From positions 8,432,829 to 8,496,828 of the forward strand of contig OZ038435.1 in the NCBI GenBank assembly GCA_964036275.1: 64,000 bases of DNA. Reading direction: 5' to 3'. Made by a program: the position numbers and the translations under genes. How positions within the stretch are numbered: the stretch's first letter is position 1; every line of letters begins with the position of its first letter. The notes under the pieces were generated by a model that was not told the DNA's origin, searched no databases, and was given only the letters and a program-made list of their open reading frames with translations. The DNA is from Litoditis marina (taxonomy: Eukaryota; Nematoda; Chromadorea; Rhabditida; Rhabditidae). This document shows, piece after piece, positions 22,300 through 35,800 of the stretch.

Positions 22300-22830
22300 A
22301 CCAAAGTACACTCTATTTCGAGATCTGACTACCCAAAACTTGGTAGTAGATTACATTTTCAAACTGACAACATATTCTAGCCTTCATCATGTCTTCACAA
22401 GTTGTCAAAACCATAAATCACCCAGAAAGTATAACTTTTCTAGCCATTATGAGTCTTTAAAGTCATTACACTCTATAAACAGTATGAAAAAGTAGACAAT
22501 ACTGAACACTTCATTGAAGAAATAATACGTAAACAACATCACCAAAGTAGGAAGTGCATAGAACAGAAATACCGGTATTATCGGAATATAACAACTGTAT
22601 CTGAATGAATTTGAAATAGAGCAAAAATGTACGCAGAGTACTACCTGCGCATAAAGTGGAACAATGTGGTTAATGAAGACTGAATAGTACTGTCAACATG
22701 AGTCAGTCACCCATAACTGAAATCTAGTAAGGTTACTGTTGTTATTGATATCATGCCCAAGCTGAATTCGCTGATTAAGAAATCTAACTCATCCGATTAT
22801 TATACACAAGGGCCCATAAAGAGTTTCCGC
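22300..22830. repeat. 3' flank of gene D, related to the flank of gene C
   Basis: Parallels 14330-14830. It contains a T-rich minus-strand frame with hydrophobic codons, but the frame is not kept between C and D, so no gene is called. Confidence 0.5.
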
Positions 22831-23040
22831 AAAGAAAAACGTTATTTAACAGAAAAAGAGACATGAATGTGAAATTCAGTCGTTTGAAGACCTAGAATTT
22901 TTCCAGAAAAGTCTGAGTATGAGATGAGGGAATGTGGGACGAATAGAAGACGAGATCCTAGCTACTTTCCAACTGTGAAGCGGCACGCGCCCTCCATCTG
23001 CCCTGCAAAACAGAATCACATGTAACAAGTAATAAATAAC

Positions 23041-23222
23041 GGTGAATTCTATATGTGACCGGGTTTTTTGGTAACCTAACCGGTTCTTGGTAACCCCTTT
23101 TCAGGTTACCTGAGTAGGTAACCGGTTAGTAACCTACAACGAAAAACCAGAAAGGAAAAACCAAAAGGGTTGCCAAAAACCAGTTAGGTTACCAAAAAAC
23201 CCGATTACATATTGAATTGGCC
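23041..23222. mobile_element. GGTAACC fold-back element, copy 1 (3' part of gene D)
   Basis: Begins GGTGAATTCTATATGTGACC and ends ATATTGAATTGGCC, with inverted GGTAACC/GGTTACC blocks. It lies in intron 8, 38 bases upstream of the last exon of D. Target duplication is decayed. Intact relative: 54031-54308. Confidence 0.6.
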
Positions 23223-25250
23223 GATAATAACAACTCGCGAACAAGCCGTTTATACACCGAATCGCTGCTTAAGCTGTTTTGCGATATTTTTTGCAAGTTT
23301 GGCAATGTCTTCACACCTTTCAGACAGTTCACATCAAACAAAGTATGGTTATGGATTATGTATACTTACGTATTCCACATGATTATAGTTAGTGGTTTGT
23401 CTATGTATCTATTGCAATCGAAAAAGTATAAAGAGGAACTTTTTTGAGCAGTACACAAGTACTTTCAGATTACGTACCGAAACATTGAATAATTGAACAT
23501 CCCCTCCCATTGAAACACTAGAAAATGGTGGCCTTATTTACACCTAATTTAGCCAGTGGTCTCCCGTTTCACCAAGTAGTTCTGAGCATAGGTAGGATGG
23601 TGGTGACTGGTGATAACATATTTTAAAGAGCTCACGATCGCTTCTGGGCAACAGCGCAAATTTAGACGGACCTTTCATCAAGTAGCGCCACAACAACTGA
23701 TATAAATGCGTTAGTTATGCTGCCCTACTGCAACTTGTGCCGAAATCGAGAATGGTGACCGGGCATTACGCAAGTTGAAACTAACTTTGGAGAGCGGGGG
23801 TGAGTTTTCGCGTTCTCGGAATAGCGTCATCAGAATCCACCATTCCCTGTACTTCAACGTGAAGGCCGCCCAGTTTGTCCTTAATAAACGGACCCTGCCA
23901 ACTGACTCTGAAAACAAAACGCGAAAGATATGTACGACGAAATAGGACACTTTTAATGCTTCCTTTATTTGTGTCAACTGAATATAGCCGCAATTTCAGT
24001 CTCCTTGCAGATTGCTGCTGCAACTAGCGAATGACGACTCAACTGTGAATCTAAATCTATACCCTTTCACCTTTTCACTGCGCAACAAGAATATCAGACC
24101 CCAAAATCTTTGAACTTCCACTCGCAATACATGCTCCAGAGCTGATATATGTATGTATACAATGTGAATACAGTACATGAGTAATATTGATATACCCCCC
24201 GTCTCACCTGTATTGTCCCTTGTTCATTGTGCGCCAGACCACATTCACACCAGCCTCACTCTGGTGGTAGCAAATCGTCTCCGACTGACCCAACTCCTTT
24301 CGAACGTTCTCCAATTGCTGCAAAATTCATTTCGAAGAAGTACAAAATAGCATCATTCAGCTAAGCTCAGATTTCGTTAACGCCGCCGCACCCAAAAATA
24401 TTTATTTTTCGAAATTATATATAGTTCAACAGCGATTTAGTGGAGAGCTAGCTGTGTTCTGTGAAGTTTCGATCTCGATAAAGTCATCAGAAAATGGCGA
24501 GAACCAGATAATGAAACTAACAGTTATGAACGGATTGTAGCGTTTCTTCATTTCCGCACCAACAGGAACCATGAATATGAAATCGAACGAGCTTCCCTTG
24601 AATCCACCCTCCAAATACTTCTGAAAATATAAAGTTTTAACGAAACGACGTGGCCTGAAAACTCGAAAATACACGCTTTACGCGTGTACCAGAAAAAATC
24701 CTTCACATATACATTAGATTATTATACTTATTGGTCGAGAATTCTTCACCACTCTTCACCATGGAGGAGCCTAGTATTAAATTGGCTGTTGAACGCTGAG
24801 TCATAATAATGATCTTTTAATAATTATTTCAGCCTTGCGTTACTGTTACAAGTTTACAAACAACCTAGAAATACGGCACGCAAAACGAACAAATTGTCTC
24901 AAAGGTGTTGGCAAGGCGTTCATTTAGATTTTCACATATTATATTATAGAGAAAAAGGTGAGCCGGAAGGAATCTTCAAATATATAGCATAAGTTCCAGA
25001 GTAACATATCGCAGCGCATCACTTATTGAACCGCACAAGTGCGCCATATTAAGAATTGATCGTAAATTTTTGATGTCCGGCTAACTGCCTCCAGCTGGGT
25101 GTACCAGAAAAGTGAGACTATTCCCCAGGAAGGGAACAGTTTTGTTTTTTTGAGTTGAGTACGCCAAACAATACGGTTCTGTATTGAGAACAGGCAAATT
25201 TCCCGATATTGGCGAGAAAGGAGCTAGTTTATCGACTTTTCCCAAAAGGC

Positions 25251-25438
25251 AGGCGACTTTGTTGCCCACAGAAATTTATTGAAAATCAGGTTTTCGGTCT
25301 GGGTAACCAAACTACAAAACAGGGTGCGAAATTAGTTTCTCTCTGGTAAATTGCGACTATTTCTGGAATAAGGATAGTTCAAAATCCCGTTTGTGTGACA
25401 AACGGGTGATTCAATGGATCATCCAACAAAATCGCCCC
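25251..25438. repeat. GGGCGACTTTGTT inverted-border repeat, copy 2
   Basis: Borders AGGCGACTTTGTT and AACAAAATCGCCCC. Interior shares ACCAAACTACAAAACAGGGTG with the copy at 48486-48668. It lies near exon 5 of D, at a position similar to that of copy 1 near exon 5 of C. Confidence 0.6.
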
Positions 25439-27336
25439 ACGTTTGACTTTTCCTGACTATACGAAGAGCTTTGATGAAGTATGCTGTATGCCGGAAACCG
25501 ACTCACCCTGATGAACTTCTCGAAGGCACGCAGCGACTTCTTCGTGAAATCGAAAGGAAATACGATGAGCCACAGTGCCAGATGAGAGAACCAATCGAGT
25601 CGAATATAGTTGAAAAGACGGTAGGAGAAGACGTAGCGAATATTCACCCAGCGAATACCAGTTCTGGCAATGTTCCAGAGAATCACGGTAAAAGCGACTC
25701 GACGAGCCACCTCCACAGAGGAATGCAGGCTTCTGAATACAAAATACGGCTCACATTGACCTAAACATATAGTACATAGTGTAACATTTAAACTTTTTGC
25801 ACGTTGTGGAACATTTTGTAACACACAACTTGAAAACTTTCGAGTCGGGCTGCCGAACCGAATTCGATATGTTGAATGTAAAACCTTGTACTAGCAGGCC
25901 AAATTCCCTTCCTATCCACAAAGTAATCAGTGCTGAAATTTGTCGCATAGAGTTTTCTCAGTTTGCTTCTAATTGGTTAATAGTATGCAAAGCGGAGGTT
26001 GGTTTAATCACCAGTTTAGATCAGAAATTTACACAGAGAAAATGCCTGCAAGATATACATGAAATATCTATGAATAATGAATCCGTGCACCTAGGCCAGT
26101 TCATCTAACCTGCATTTTTGGTGACCGTTCGTTAATTTTTGTTACAGGGAGTGATAATCCGCCTTGTTGATTCGGGTTAGCAATAGTAAGGTTTGAAACG
26201 GGAAAAAGGCTACGTTACAAAACAATAGTAACTATAATTTTCCCGTAGAATTGGCCGTCTACTTACTCGGGAAGCGTCTCGAAAGTATCGCAATGGCTTT
26301 GGGCATTTCTTCCGAGATCCAGGATCAATCGATATGGCTGGTGTTTGTTTCCGGTGATCGCTCGAATAACATCGAACCAATTCAATCGCACCAGATCGGG
26401 TAGGTACTGAAGAACAAAAACACAGATAAAAGGAGAACACGAGGTGTAACAATTCGACAAAAAGTAGTCCGTTTTTGGATTGAAACACGTGCACATTAAT
26501 GATTTTGCACCAAAAAAGAGAATTTTTCTCGTTTTTGGCGCAAAAAGTAGCCGGTTTTTCAATTTTTCTGGCTAATCGGACAACTTTACTAGGGTATGGG
26601 TATAGTGTGAACCTAGTCTTGAAATCAGGGAGATGAGAAGCAGATCACTACGTTGAGTTGACCTGCCCCAAGCCCCATGGTCAAACATGAAATGTTGGCA
26701 CCCACAGTCTTTTTCCATTCCTACTGAGCCCATTGAAGTAAGATTACCAAACTTTCAGTCGATATTAATTACGTATATGTTATCAGAAAGATTAACACGC
26801 ACGTAATTAATTCCGATGCACTATCACAAAACATGTTCAAAATGAATTTCGAAAAAGGCGAATTATACATATGAAACCGAAAACCTCTAGTATCTACTGT
26901 GAAAGTTTCAGTAGGAATTAGGAATGGTGTGGACTATACCAGCCACGTACGATTCGGGGCGAATTCAATCTTCTATATCTCCACTTTTCTACGAAAGTTA
27001 AATTTTGGTGTAAATACAGATTCACCGTTGAGGACGTTGAGGTAAAACTGGCAGGTAATATAGCCAATTAGTGATGGTGCTTTCTGAAATATATGCTATG
27101 CTCGTGGAAAAAAACCCAAAAACTTGTCGTGGAAAACTGCTACACGAACCGTAATGATCGTGAACTGCTGCAGAGAAGTAACCGTGACCATTGGACCCAG
27201 CGCATCGATCAAACCCCGAATCGAAGTCAGAGGGACCGGCGACTGAAAGGCATTTTTCAAAGACATTCACCAGCTGACTTTCAAGAACGGCCCTCCCTTC
27301 AGGTGAATAGGAAAGGGGACGAGGGTGAAAGGGGAC

Positions 27337-27338
<2 letters not shown>

Positions 27339-27367
<29 letters not shown>

Positions 27368-27368
27368 G
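27339..27368. repeat. Poly-G tract (30 G) in gene D intron 2
   Basis: The longest homopolymer in the window, inside a wider GGGGACGAGG-type low-complexity stretch (27305-27405), about 100 bases from exon 3. Confidence 0.85.
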
Positions 27369-27909
27369 CGGTGGACGGGGGTGCAAGGGGACGGGGGGTA
27401 TGGCAAAGGGCCTCTTGCCTCTTTATTAAGTCACGACACGAACACGATGTTTCAAATTTCCAAATTTTGTGACCCGATTAATAATAAAAAAATAAAATCA
27501 ATAAAAAATATTTCAATAAAAAACCTTTTTGGAGAGAAAAGTCGGCTGATTATGAAATATACTCAAGTAAAGCGTACAGTCGCCACACACTCACGTAATC
27601 CTGACACAACATTTTGAAGCCCGCACCCGCTTTTACAATTTCGATCCGTAATCTTTTACAAAACGCAGCAAAAGTGTATAATTTAACTCGAAAACGAAAA
27701 TTTGTCTTTTTTCTCGAGTTATGTTGTCGAACACCAGTTCCCTTTATCACCGGTCAACTGCTAGTCCTATTTTGAGTTTGGTGAACTCTTTGAACCTAAC
27801 CGTTTTTGAAATATTTCGTGAAGCAGAGAAACTCCGCTAACCTGAGAAAATGTGAGAATACCAAAAAACAAAGTCACCAGAAATGGCGCTCCTCTACCAC
27901 TCACTTGTT

Positions 27910-28061
27910 GGCGGTTTACACATGCAACCCGGTTGCATGTGTACAAAACTATTGGTTGCTTTTCAAGTGCAACCAAATTTGTCTTTTTGGTTATGTTCAG
28001 TGATTTTGGTTGCATTTGAGATGAAACCAATAGTTTCGTACACATGTATGTGTAAATGGCC
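27910..28061. mobile_element. GCAACC element in gene D intron 2
   Basis: 152 bp, starting GGCGGTTTACACATGCAACC and ending ATGTGTAAATGGCC. The flanks TCACTTGTT and TCACTTATG match at six or seven of nine positions, a decayed 9-bp duplication. It ends 40 bases from exon 2. Confidence 0.6.
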
Positions 28062-28301
28062 TCACTTATGTACGGTTGCGCGAGTTGTGGAAACAACTAA
28101 CCGTGCAGGATTTGAACAACTCTTGAATGTCGCACCAAGGTTCTGGATTGAAACCACTGTGCTGCGAGAAAAACTCGAATTTGTCTCTATTAATGGAGGA
28201 GAGTTTTCTGGCCGGAATGCACACCAAACCATAGTATCCAGGGATGTGGATATTTTCCTGGAAAAAGTAATAAATACATTTCTTCCCATCGCCGATACTG
28301 G

Positions 28302-28535
28302 GCGAATTCTTTATTTAACCGCGTTTTTTGTTAACCGCGCCAGTTAACCGTTAACCAAACAAATGGTTAACACTTTTGTTAACCACTTGGTAACCGCGAA
28401 TTTTGCCCAAAAGACGTTAGAAAAAAGGGTTACCAAAGGGTTAACAAAAAAAGGGTTAAATGGTTAACTGTGAAAATGGTTAACGGTTAACTTGCAGGGT
28501 TGACGAAATTCGCGGTTCCTTGTGGAATTTACCCC
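28302..28535. mobile_element. GTTAAC fold-back element in gene D intron 1
   Basis: Begins GGGCGAATTCTTTATTTAACC and ends GGTTCCTTGTGGAATTTACCCC, with GTTAACC repeats in both orientations. ATACT occurs at both outer borders. Confidence 0.6.
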
Positions 28536-28539
28536 AATA

Positions 28540-28690
28540 CTGCCCGTGATGTAACACCTGTTCCCCAAGAATCCTCAAGCTTTCGGGGTTCGTTCCTCAC
28601 TCCTTACCCGATTTTCCCCGTTCGCTCCCCGAAAAGCGAGATCCCCGAATTCAGTGGGTTTTCCGGGAAGCAAGATTTCCGATGTGCTCG
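28540..28690. repeat. CCCCGAAA repeat, copy 1
   Basis: Carries TTCGGGGTTCGTTCCTCACT, then CCCCGTTCGCTCCCCGAAA and TTCCGGGAAGC. Related blocks lie at 55555-55790 and 56075-56180. It abuts the donor side of the gene D F-box exon. Confidence 0.55.
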
Positions 28691-28899
28691 TAAGAACTAA
28701 CCATAGTAAGAGTGACTTCTCGCTTGAACTTGTTAGGTAGAGTGGTGGCAGCATGACGCAATTGCTGGCAGGTCTGAGACAAGAATATAGACTTTCTGGG
28801 CGGGAGCTGGCCGTAGATCATGTGAAGAACATTATTGGGGAGGTCAGCAAAGTTAGTAGACGGCATCTGGAACAGAAACGGTGAATTCCAAATCTGACC

Positions 28900-28989
28900 G
28901 TGTGATTACTAACAAGCGGTTACCTATTCAGGTAACCGAAAACGCGTTTTCGGTTACCTGAATAGGTAACCGCTTGTTAGTAATCACAC
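28900..28989. repeat. Perfect 90-bp palindrome just upstream of gene D
   Basis: The 45-base arms 28900-28944 and 28945-28989 are exact complements with no spacer. The arm reads GTGTGATTACTAACAAGCGG, then TTACCTATTCAGG and TAACCGAAAACG. The left end is 34 bases upstream of the F-box ATG at 28866. It carries GGTAACC motifs, and GGTGAATTCC stands just left of it, so it looks like a rearranged GGTAACC element. Confidence 0.9.
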
Positions 28990-29877
28990 GAATGACACAA
29001 CGGGTGAATAGACAGTAATTTCACCTAACAAGGTCACGTAGTAAAATAATTATCAGGTCATTTTTCTCAAATGCGCGAAAAGTGTATTACGCGACATTCC
29101 CACCTACATACAAACCACCACCCAGTCTTACCTTCACTGATTTCTCTGAATAAACCTCTCTTGAAGTTAATAAAATACGATTTGAAGCCTTCATACAATT
29201 AAAAAAGTAATAAATAAAAGCGTTAAACCGAATACTTTATAAAAAAAAGGGGGGGGGGGGGGGACGATACGAAACTTCAATTAGCAGCTGAGTGAAAATT
29301 TAGCTTTGGAGCAGATGTTAAGCAATGGTTACCAAATATTGATAGGCTTGGTAGCCATCAAAAACATTTGAATGCAAGATAAATTTTATAAAATCTATAT
29401 TTTCATTTCCGGTAACACTCAAACCGAATGAACAATAATCAACAAATAAACAATAACAAACAAATAAGCAAACAAAAATCAACTAAACAACCTAGATCAT
29501 ATGATTATGTCTGGCCGGCCTGACCAAACTACAAACGAGAGAGAGTGAGACACAGAGAGGTTCCGCGCCAATAGGAAATGCAATCGATCGAGTTTGAGCC
29601 GTTAAAAACTGAATGTGATAAATATGCGAATGAATAAACACAATTTGTGTGGCTAGAGACTAGAAACTGTTGAGTAATAACTACAATATATATATATATT
29701 TTGAACCAAAATAGAGAAAAATAGGGTCGAGAAAAGTTTCTAGGGGTAGTTGAACGAGTTTAAAATTTCGAGTTTATCGAGATTGGGAAACATCGAGTTA
29801 CGAGTTGGATTCTAACAATCCCAAACGGTGATAATCACCAAAAGGTAAACTTTATCAATAACAATTCCCAATCGAAG
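28990..29877. other. Spacer between genes D and E
   Basis: No gene. A 15-G run lies at 29249-29263. The stretch 29380-29870 is the 3' flank of gene E and is duplicated at 20940-21410. A short CGAGTTT-rich relative of the 5255-5815 element lies at about 29740-29823. Confidence 0.5.
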
Positions 29878-32800
29878 TTAACCATTCAACATGTAGAGGA
29901 ACGAGCTTTCGATCTGTTCTGAAAATTCAAAAATAAATGAACAAGTCATGATCTGTTCACAATGTTATACACCACACCTTATTGGAGCAGCCCTACAACG
30001 TAGTCAGAAGTTCGGCCAATTTCTTGCCACGTCGTTTAAGAAGAATTGGTTCAGGAAGAAATTCAGCGATAAGTTCACATAATCTTTATAAGACGGAAAG
30101 TTCATCATTTTAGCTGGTAATGTTGTAACCTAGCAATCGATTCTACTCCTCACCACAAGTTGCTGAGATACTTTTCGTGAAGTGAAATTATGAGAATTAC
30201 GAGGGAATGCTAACACGCAACTAGAACATTGTAGGTGATACGAGGTTTGTAATATTTATCATTTCATTTTCATCGGTGAAGACAAGAAACTTCGCTAAAT
30301 GTGAATGAATGTCCCAATAAGAACTAAAGAGATCAGAAGATGTACTTTACTATTTCAGTTGCATGTATCTAGTTATCACTAGAACGTGACACGTGAGCAC
30401 CCGTGAGAACCATACTGTAAGGTGTGACTGTTCCACATAATAGACCCAGTTTTTTTCCAAATACATTAATCATTAGGATTTCGCTTCAAAAATCGATCAA
30501 TTTTCTCAATATTTGAGGGAAAAGAGTCCATTTTTCTAATTGTTCTGACTAATTGGATAACTCTACTGGAGTATGGTGAGAGCCAGCTGGTCGCAGTGAT
30601 CCCGGCCCTGTTCGGAAAAAGGAATAGATTGGACCAAAGGTTATGCTGAGCGCAGCTGTCTACCAATTGTGACTTGTTTACAATCAGTGGTTCAGAGGCG
30701 GGTATGAAATCGATTGACGTTATTTCCAAAATGACTCCTTTTTATCTATAACTAGTAAGACTATTATAAACTCACAGAGGAGAGCGGGGGTGAAAGGTCT
30801 TTTTCGCGGTTCAAATGTTCTAAAGTTCAAATGGTTCGATTGATTTGTTTACTTGAGAACAAAGTTTTTTTGTATCTATAAATGGTTAAAATGGTTCAAA
30901 TATTCGAATGTTCTCAAATATTCTAGAATAAGGCGAGAAAGGAGCCCATAATATGATTTTTCTGACTGTTCGATAACTTTTCTGCCGTACGCCACTAACT
31001 GAGAAGCGCTTCTTTCTTCCCACTTCTTTTCGATAAAATCAGAATAATTTGATGCAAAACTACAAAGGTTCACGTATTTTGACCTAAAATGAACTGTTTT
31101 CTGTCTAATAGTTATACCATACTGGTGAATCCATGAAACTATACGACTAACTAATTTTTGTTAAGAACACAGTTCTTGTTATCTATGAATAGTAAGACTG
31201 TTGTAAACCTACTGAGGAGGGCGGGGGTGAGAGGTCGTGTTCTGGGGACCGCGTCATCCGAGTCAATCGTTCCGTTGACTCGCAACATCAGGGCCCCTGT
31301 CTGCTCCACGATCACCGGACCCTTCCAGCTGATTCTACAAACAGGTTTTCATATTAAATATAATACACAAACCTTAACAAAAATCAATTATGGGTACACA
31401 ACTTGTGTTGAAGGTGCGCAGAATTGGAACCACACACGTAGTATGCGACTATTTCACGAAAAGGAATCCATTACCCGATTTCAGATCGTGCAAAGGCATG
31501 ATTTTCCATCAGAAATAGGCTAATTATTCCAAAATTGACGAAAAAGTGGTCGGTGTTCATAGTTTTTATGGCTATTCAGTCATTCCTACTAGTTATTGAT
31601 TAAACGTGTGCAGATTTTGAACCGAATGCGGTGAACAATGCTCTAGTTTGAGACAGCCGCCGCTCAGTGAATAGCATTGAGTTTTAATAGTACAATAATT
31701 AACTTGAAATAAATTACTATTGGTGAACTAATATGGTTCACTAAATATCCAGTTAAAGAAGGACGATTATGTGGTCCAATCGCAACGCTTCAGTCCTTTA
31801 AACCGCAATATATTTTTCAATTGCAGTTCAAAGGACCGATGTAACGGGATTGGTCCACATAATCGTCCTTCTTTAAGTGAAGAATTTCCCAAACTCAGAA
31901 AGTTGTAGTAATGTAGTTTGTAGTCTAAAATGGTTGATGTTTCCTCCCCACCTGTACTCTCCCTTATTCATGGTGTTCCAGGCCGTTCGCAACCACTTGT
32001 CCTGATGATAGCAGATTCGTGGTGACTGTCCCAGGCTACTTCGAACTGACTCCAACTGCTGAAACCATTTCAAATTACAGTCACTCACAAGTAGTCCAGA
32101 CAATTTGCTGTCTAAGGGGAGCCCGTTTTCCAAAATGAACTAGTTTTTGCAGAACACGAGCTTTGAGTCTTGCGATCTCCCTAAAATTCGAACCAGATCC
32201 TCTTGGACAAAACCCAAACTGCAGCAGGCGGTAAGAAGACCTCCACCAGTAAGTAGAAATTGCACACCAGTGAGGTGTGACTAATCTGCGGAAAACAACT
32301 AGTTCATCTGATAAATCACATCAAACTTCATTATTCTGCATTAATGATGGGTTTATTGGTGCATTCTATATGTAACCGGGTTTTCTGGTAACCTTTTGTC
32401 CGGTTACTTCGATAGGTAACCGGTCGGTAACCGAAAATGAGAAACCGGTTACCTGTTTTTCCAGTGCAAAATGTGTTTTTTTACCGTTGGTTTGTACGGT
32501 AACCGGATTTCAGTTTTAGGTTACCTACCGGTTACCTATGTGGTAATCTGAAAAAAGAGTTACCGAAAACCGGTTAGGTTACCTAAAAACCCGGTTAGTT
32601 GTAGAATTGCCGTTTATTTTTCCGATATTGACCAAAAAGAACAACCCACCGCCGCCAATGGATTGGCCAACCGTCTCATTTTGGCGCCGGCACCCAACAT
32701 GAACAGGAAACTGAACGAAGTTCCCTTACAGCCACCCTCGAGATAATTCTGAAAACGAATGAATAGAAAGGAATGTATACTCACGACTGAAAACGTGACA

Positions 32801-35800
32801 TTTCACGTTGGTGGATACACTTATTTATATGAAATGAGAAAAATAAAGATACTATACAGAGTCTCGCCTACTTCTGCTACTCACGAACGTCGCACAAGAA
32901 AAGTCGCCACCAATTCGAGCTGAGTGGAAAATGGAGGTTTAATTTCAGTAAATCAAAAACGCGATTCCTAAAAATTCCTAAATTTGATGTTTTGATGTAA
33001 GGCAAATTTCTTCCCGAACCAAAATCCAACCGATTCTTCCCGAACCAGTTGGGTACAAATCGACAGGAAACCGAACCAAACCTTAACAAACGTTACGTAG
33101 CCGACCAAGTTTAGCACTTATCAGTGGAATCGGTTTGGTTTCATCTTTGTCAGCCTGAATTCGGTTCGGTTGTGAACGAACCACCTGGTTCGGGAAGAAG
33201 TTCACCTTGGAGTAATACAACGCATACCATGTGTTTCAACTTAGTCAGCGTTTACGCCGGCGCAATACGCGGACGTAGAAAATACGAACCGATCCGATAC
33301 CTACGCCAAACAACTTCCACAACCCCACCAAGAACGGAAACCGACCCTAATAAACCCCTCGAAATGGGGCAGCGCATTGCCGCACAGTTCGATGGGCATC
33401 ACAATGAAGGCCAGCGAGAGATCCTGGAACCAGTTCATGGGAACCGACGAGAAAACGGTGTACGGGAAGAAGAAGTTGATATCCACGGATCGAATCCCCG
33501 TTCTGGCAATGTTCCAGAGAATTATGGCCAGCGTAGACTTGTTGACAACCGCCAGCTGAGGGTGCAGACTTCTGAAATATGATATAATAATCACGGCAAC
33601 TATTTCAGCCATGTATAACCTTAGTAAAAAATACACAATTACCCATACATCACATTATGAAACTCAGAAAAACTGTCCGCAGAGGGTGATACATTGCAAC
33701 CATGGAAAAGCGACCATGAATTCAAGAAATAGGCTTATTCTCGAGGAAAATAGGTCAATTCGGATGCAAAAGTTGAACCCCTGTTGAACTTCGGTGTGAA
33801 AATTTCGGAGATATTGCGTTCAGATTGAGATTGAAGCCGGCCAACCATACCCCAGTGAAGTTGTCCGGATCGAAAAAAAGGCATACTTTTTGGTCGAAAA
33901 GGAAACAAACGGCACGTTTTTGATGTAAAATCATTAATTATCACGTGTTGAAATCTAAAAACGAACTACTTTCTGTCGAATAGTCGGACCTTTGGTCTAT
34001 GCGGCCAACTCATACACAAGACGACTTTCTGACTTATAGGGAAATGAACTTTTCAACAGTAAATTTTTTTTGCAGGTGGGGTAATTTAAGAATCCCGCTT
34101 TTGAAGAAAAAGGATGATTCGATGAACCCTCCGACAAAGTCTAGCTACGTTTGGGCCCACTTACTCGTGAACTTTGAGGATAGTATCCGATCGACCTGCA
34201 AACGTATTCAGATCCATCGTGAGCACCTCGGTTCGATGCTTGTTTCCGGTGATGGCTCGCAGCACGGAGAACCAGTCCATTCGAGCCAGATCACAAGGAA
34301 CCTGGAAGAGAAAAACAAAATGTAAATCATACGTAAAAAAGGTTCACATCTGAACGAGAAAAGTGAGCATGAGCAACACTAAAAAGTGAGTATGTGTAAC
34401 TAAAATGCCGTACTTTCCTAGTTTCCCAGTTTCTCAGACGTATGTCGACCCAAAAGTGACTATGCGTCGATCGAAGTCTGGCAGAAACGAGCATCAGTCA
34501 GCATCGAAATCGGGGTTTCAACGATACTAGAATTTTACTATTGAAAACGTCATTCTTTACCCAGTTTTGTAGTTTGGTCACCCAGATGAAACACCTGATT
34601 TGAACTTCTGTTTCTGTGGACAACAAAGTCGACTCATGTCTGGCCCGAGTTGTATGCAATATTGAATAACGAATTATAGATGTACAGAAAGAGTGGGTTG
34701 AAAAAGAGTGTCTCGTGACGAGATATCTGTGTTATCATTCCCCCTCTTGTAGTTTGATCAGGTCGGCCAGATGGTCGTCTGATTCAGATTAATCCTCTAG
34801 TATACAATGGATGTTTCAGTGTTCGCTCATTTAGCACCTCAGTCATCCTCTTTCGCATTATGATGTCGAACACTAATAAACTCATAATACCGCGTTATGT
34901 TATTTACAGACCATACTGAACATTCTAGACAAATAGTATAAAAAGATGGGTTCACATTGACAGCTGTTTTGAGTGTATCGGGTGTCACTTACCGTGATGA
35001 TCCTGAACTTGGCGAGGATGGTGACCTTCAGAAGCGGCTTGAGGACATCGATGAGAGCTCGACTGTTCTTGAAACGACGTTTCAGCTGAAATCGAATCTT
35101 TAAATGGTATCAAGAAGAAACAAAACATATATCGTATTTGCATTCAACAAATGGATCGCTTGTCGATGACTTATTCAATTTATGAGCCATATATGATACT
35201 CGCACGGCATAAGATCGCAGACATTTCACTGACACCCTTGCCGGAATAAACATAGTTGTTCAGAGTGAATACCGGGATCCCGAAAATGAAGGCATAAGCG
35301 ACTCTTCATCCTTTTTCTAGTGTGCGACAGATACATCGAGCACAGTGTGGTTTTCGATCGTGTACTGTAGGTATCGTACACAATCAATGACCATACTTTG
35401 ATCTACGTGAAGGGACCCTTATGCGGCGTTGAAGCGGCGCTCTTTAAAAAAGTAAAAGTATACACACGATAAGTATTCCGGTTTTAGACCGGAAAACGTG
35501 GAAAATAATGATTTTTCATCAAAATTGACAAATCATCTCGTTTTCGGCATGAAATGAGCTTGTTTTTCGATTTTTTTCAAGCTATTCCGACGACTTCACT
35601 AGGGTATGTCGGTAAACCGCATGAAACAATTTTAAGAAAAGTGAAGAAAAGACTAACGGGGGTAATATTGAGTTCGTTGACCACTTTCTTGGTCAATGGC
35701 GTATCCCCTATTCGGGTATCCTTCTGCTCGAACTTCTCCTTGTAGAACTGCGACATTGCCTCCGCTGAGACAAACGTCAAACCATAGGTACGAGTGAAAC

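Larger units (their letters stand above)
22962..28866 (-). pseudogene. F-box family member, gene D, with a one-base frameshift in exon 7
   Basis: Nine exons: 28702-28866, 28102-28257, 27150-27242, 26267-26406, 25507-25732, 24522-24620, 24209-24317, 23786-23907 and 22962-23002. All splice sites are intact. Exon 7 is 109 bases; relatives have 107, 110, 113 or 116, all of phase 2. Near 24240 the family reads GTGGTCTGG or GTAGTCTGG, but D has GTGTCTGG, one base short. The frame then reaches TGA within four codons, removing the C-terminal exons (VSWQGP, DSDDAIPRTRKL). Everything upstream is open, including the F-box (LPNNVLHMIYGQLP, LSQTCQQLRHAA). It could be a very young pseudogene, a truncated but expressed protein, or an assembly error. 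Confidence 0.75.

Noticed and set aside
25471..25764. 97-codon plus-strand frame, and similar frames at 33124 and 41253
   Set aside because: Antisense shadows of exon 5 in D, E and F.
27093..27617. 174-codon plus-strand frame
   Set aside because: It runs through the 30-G tract as polyglycine and lies antisense to exon 3 of gene D.
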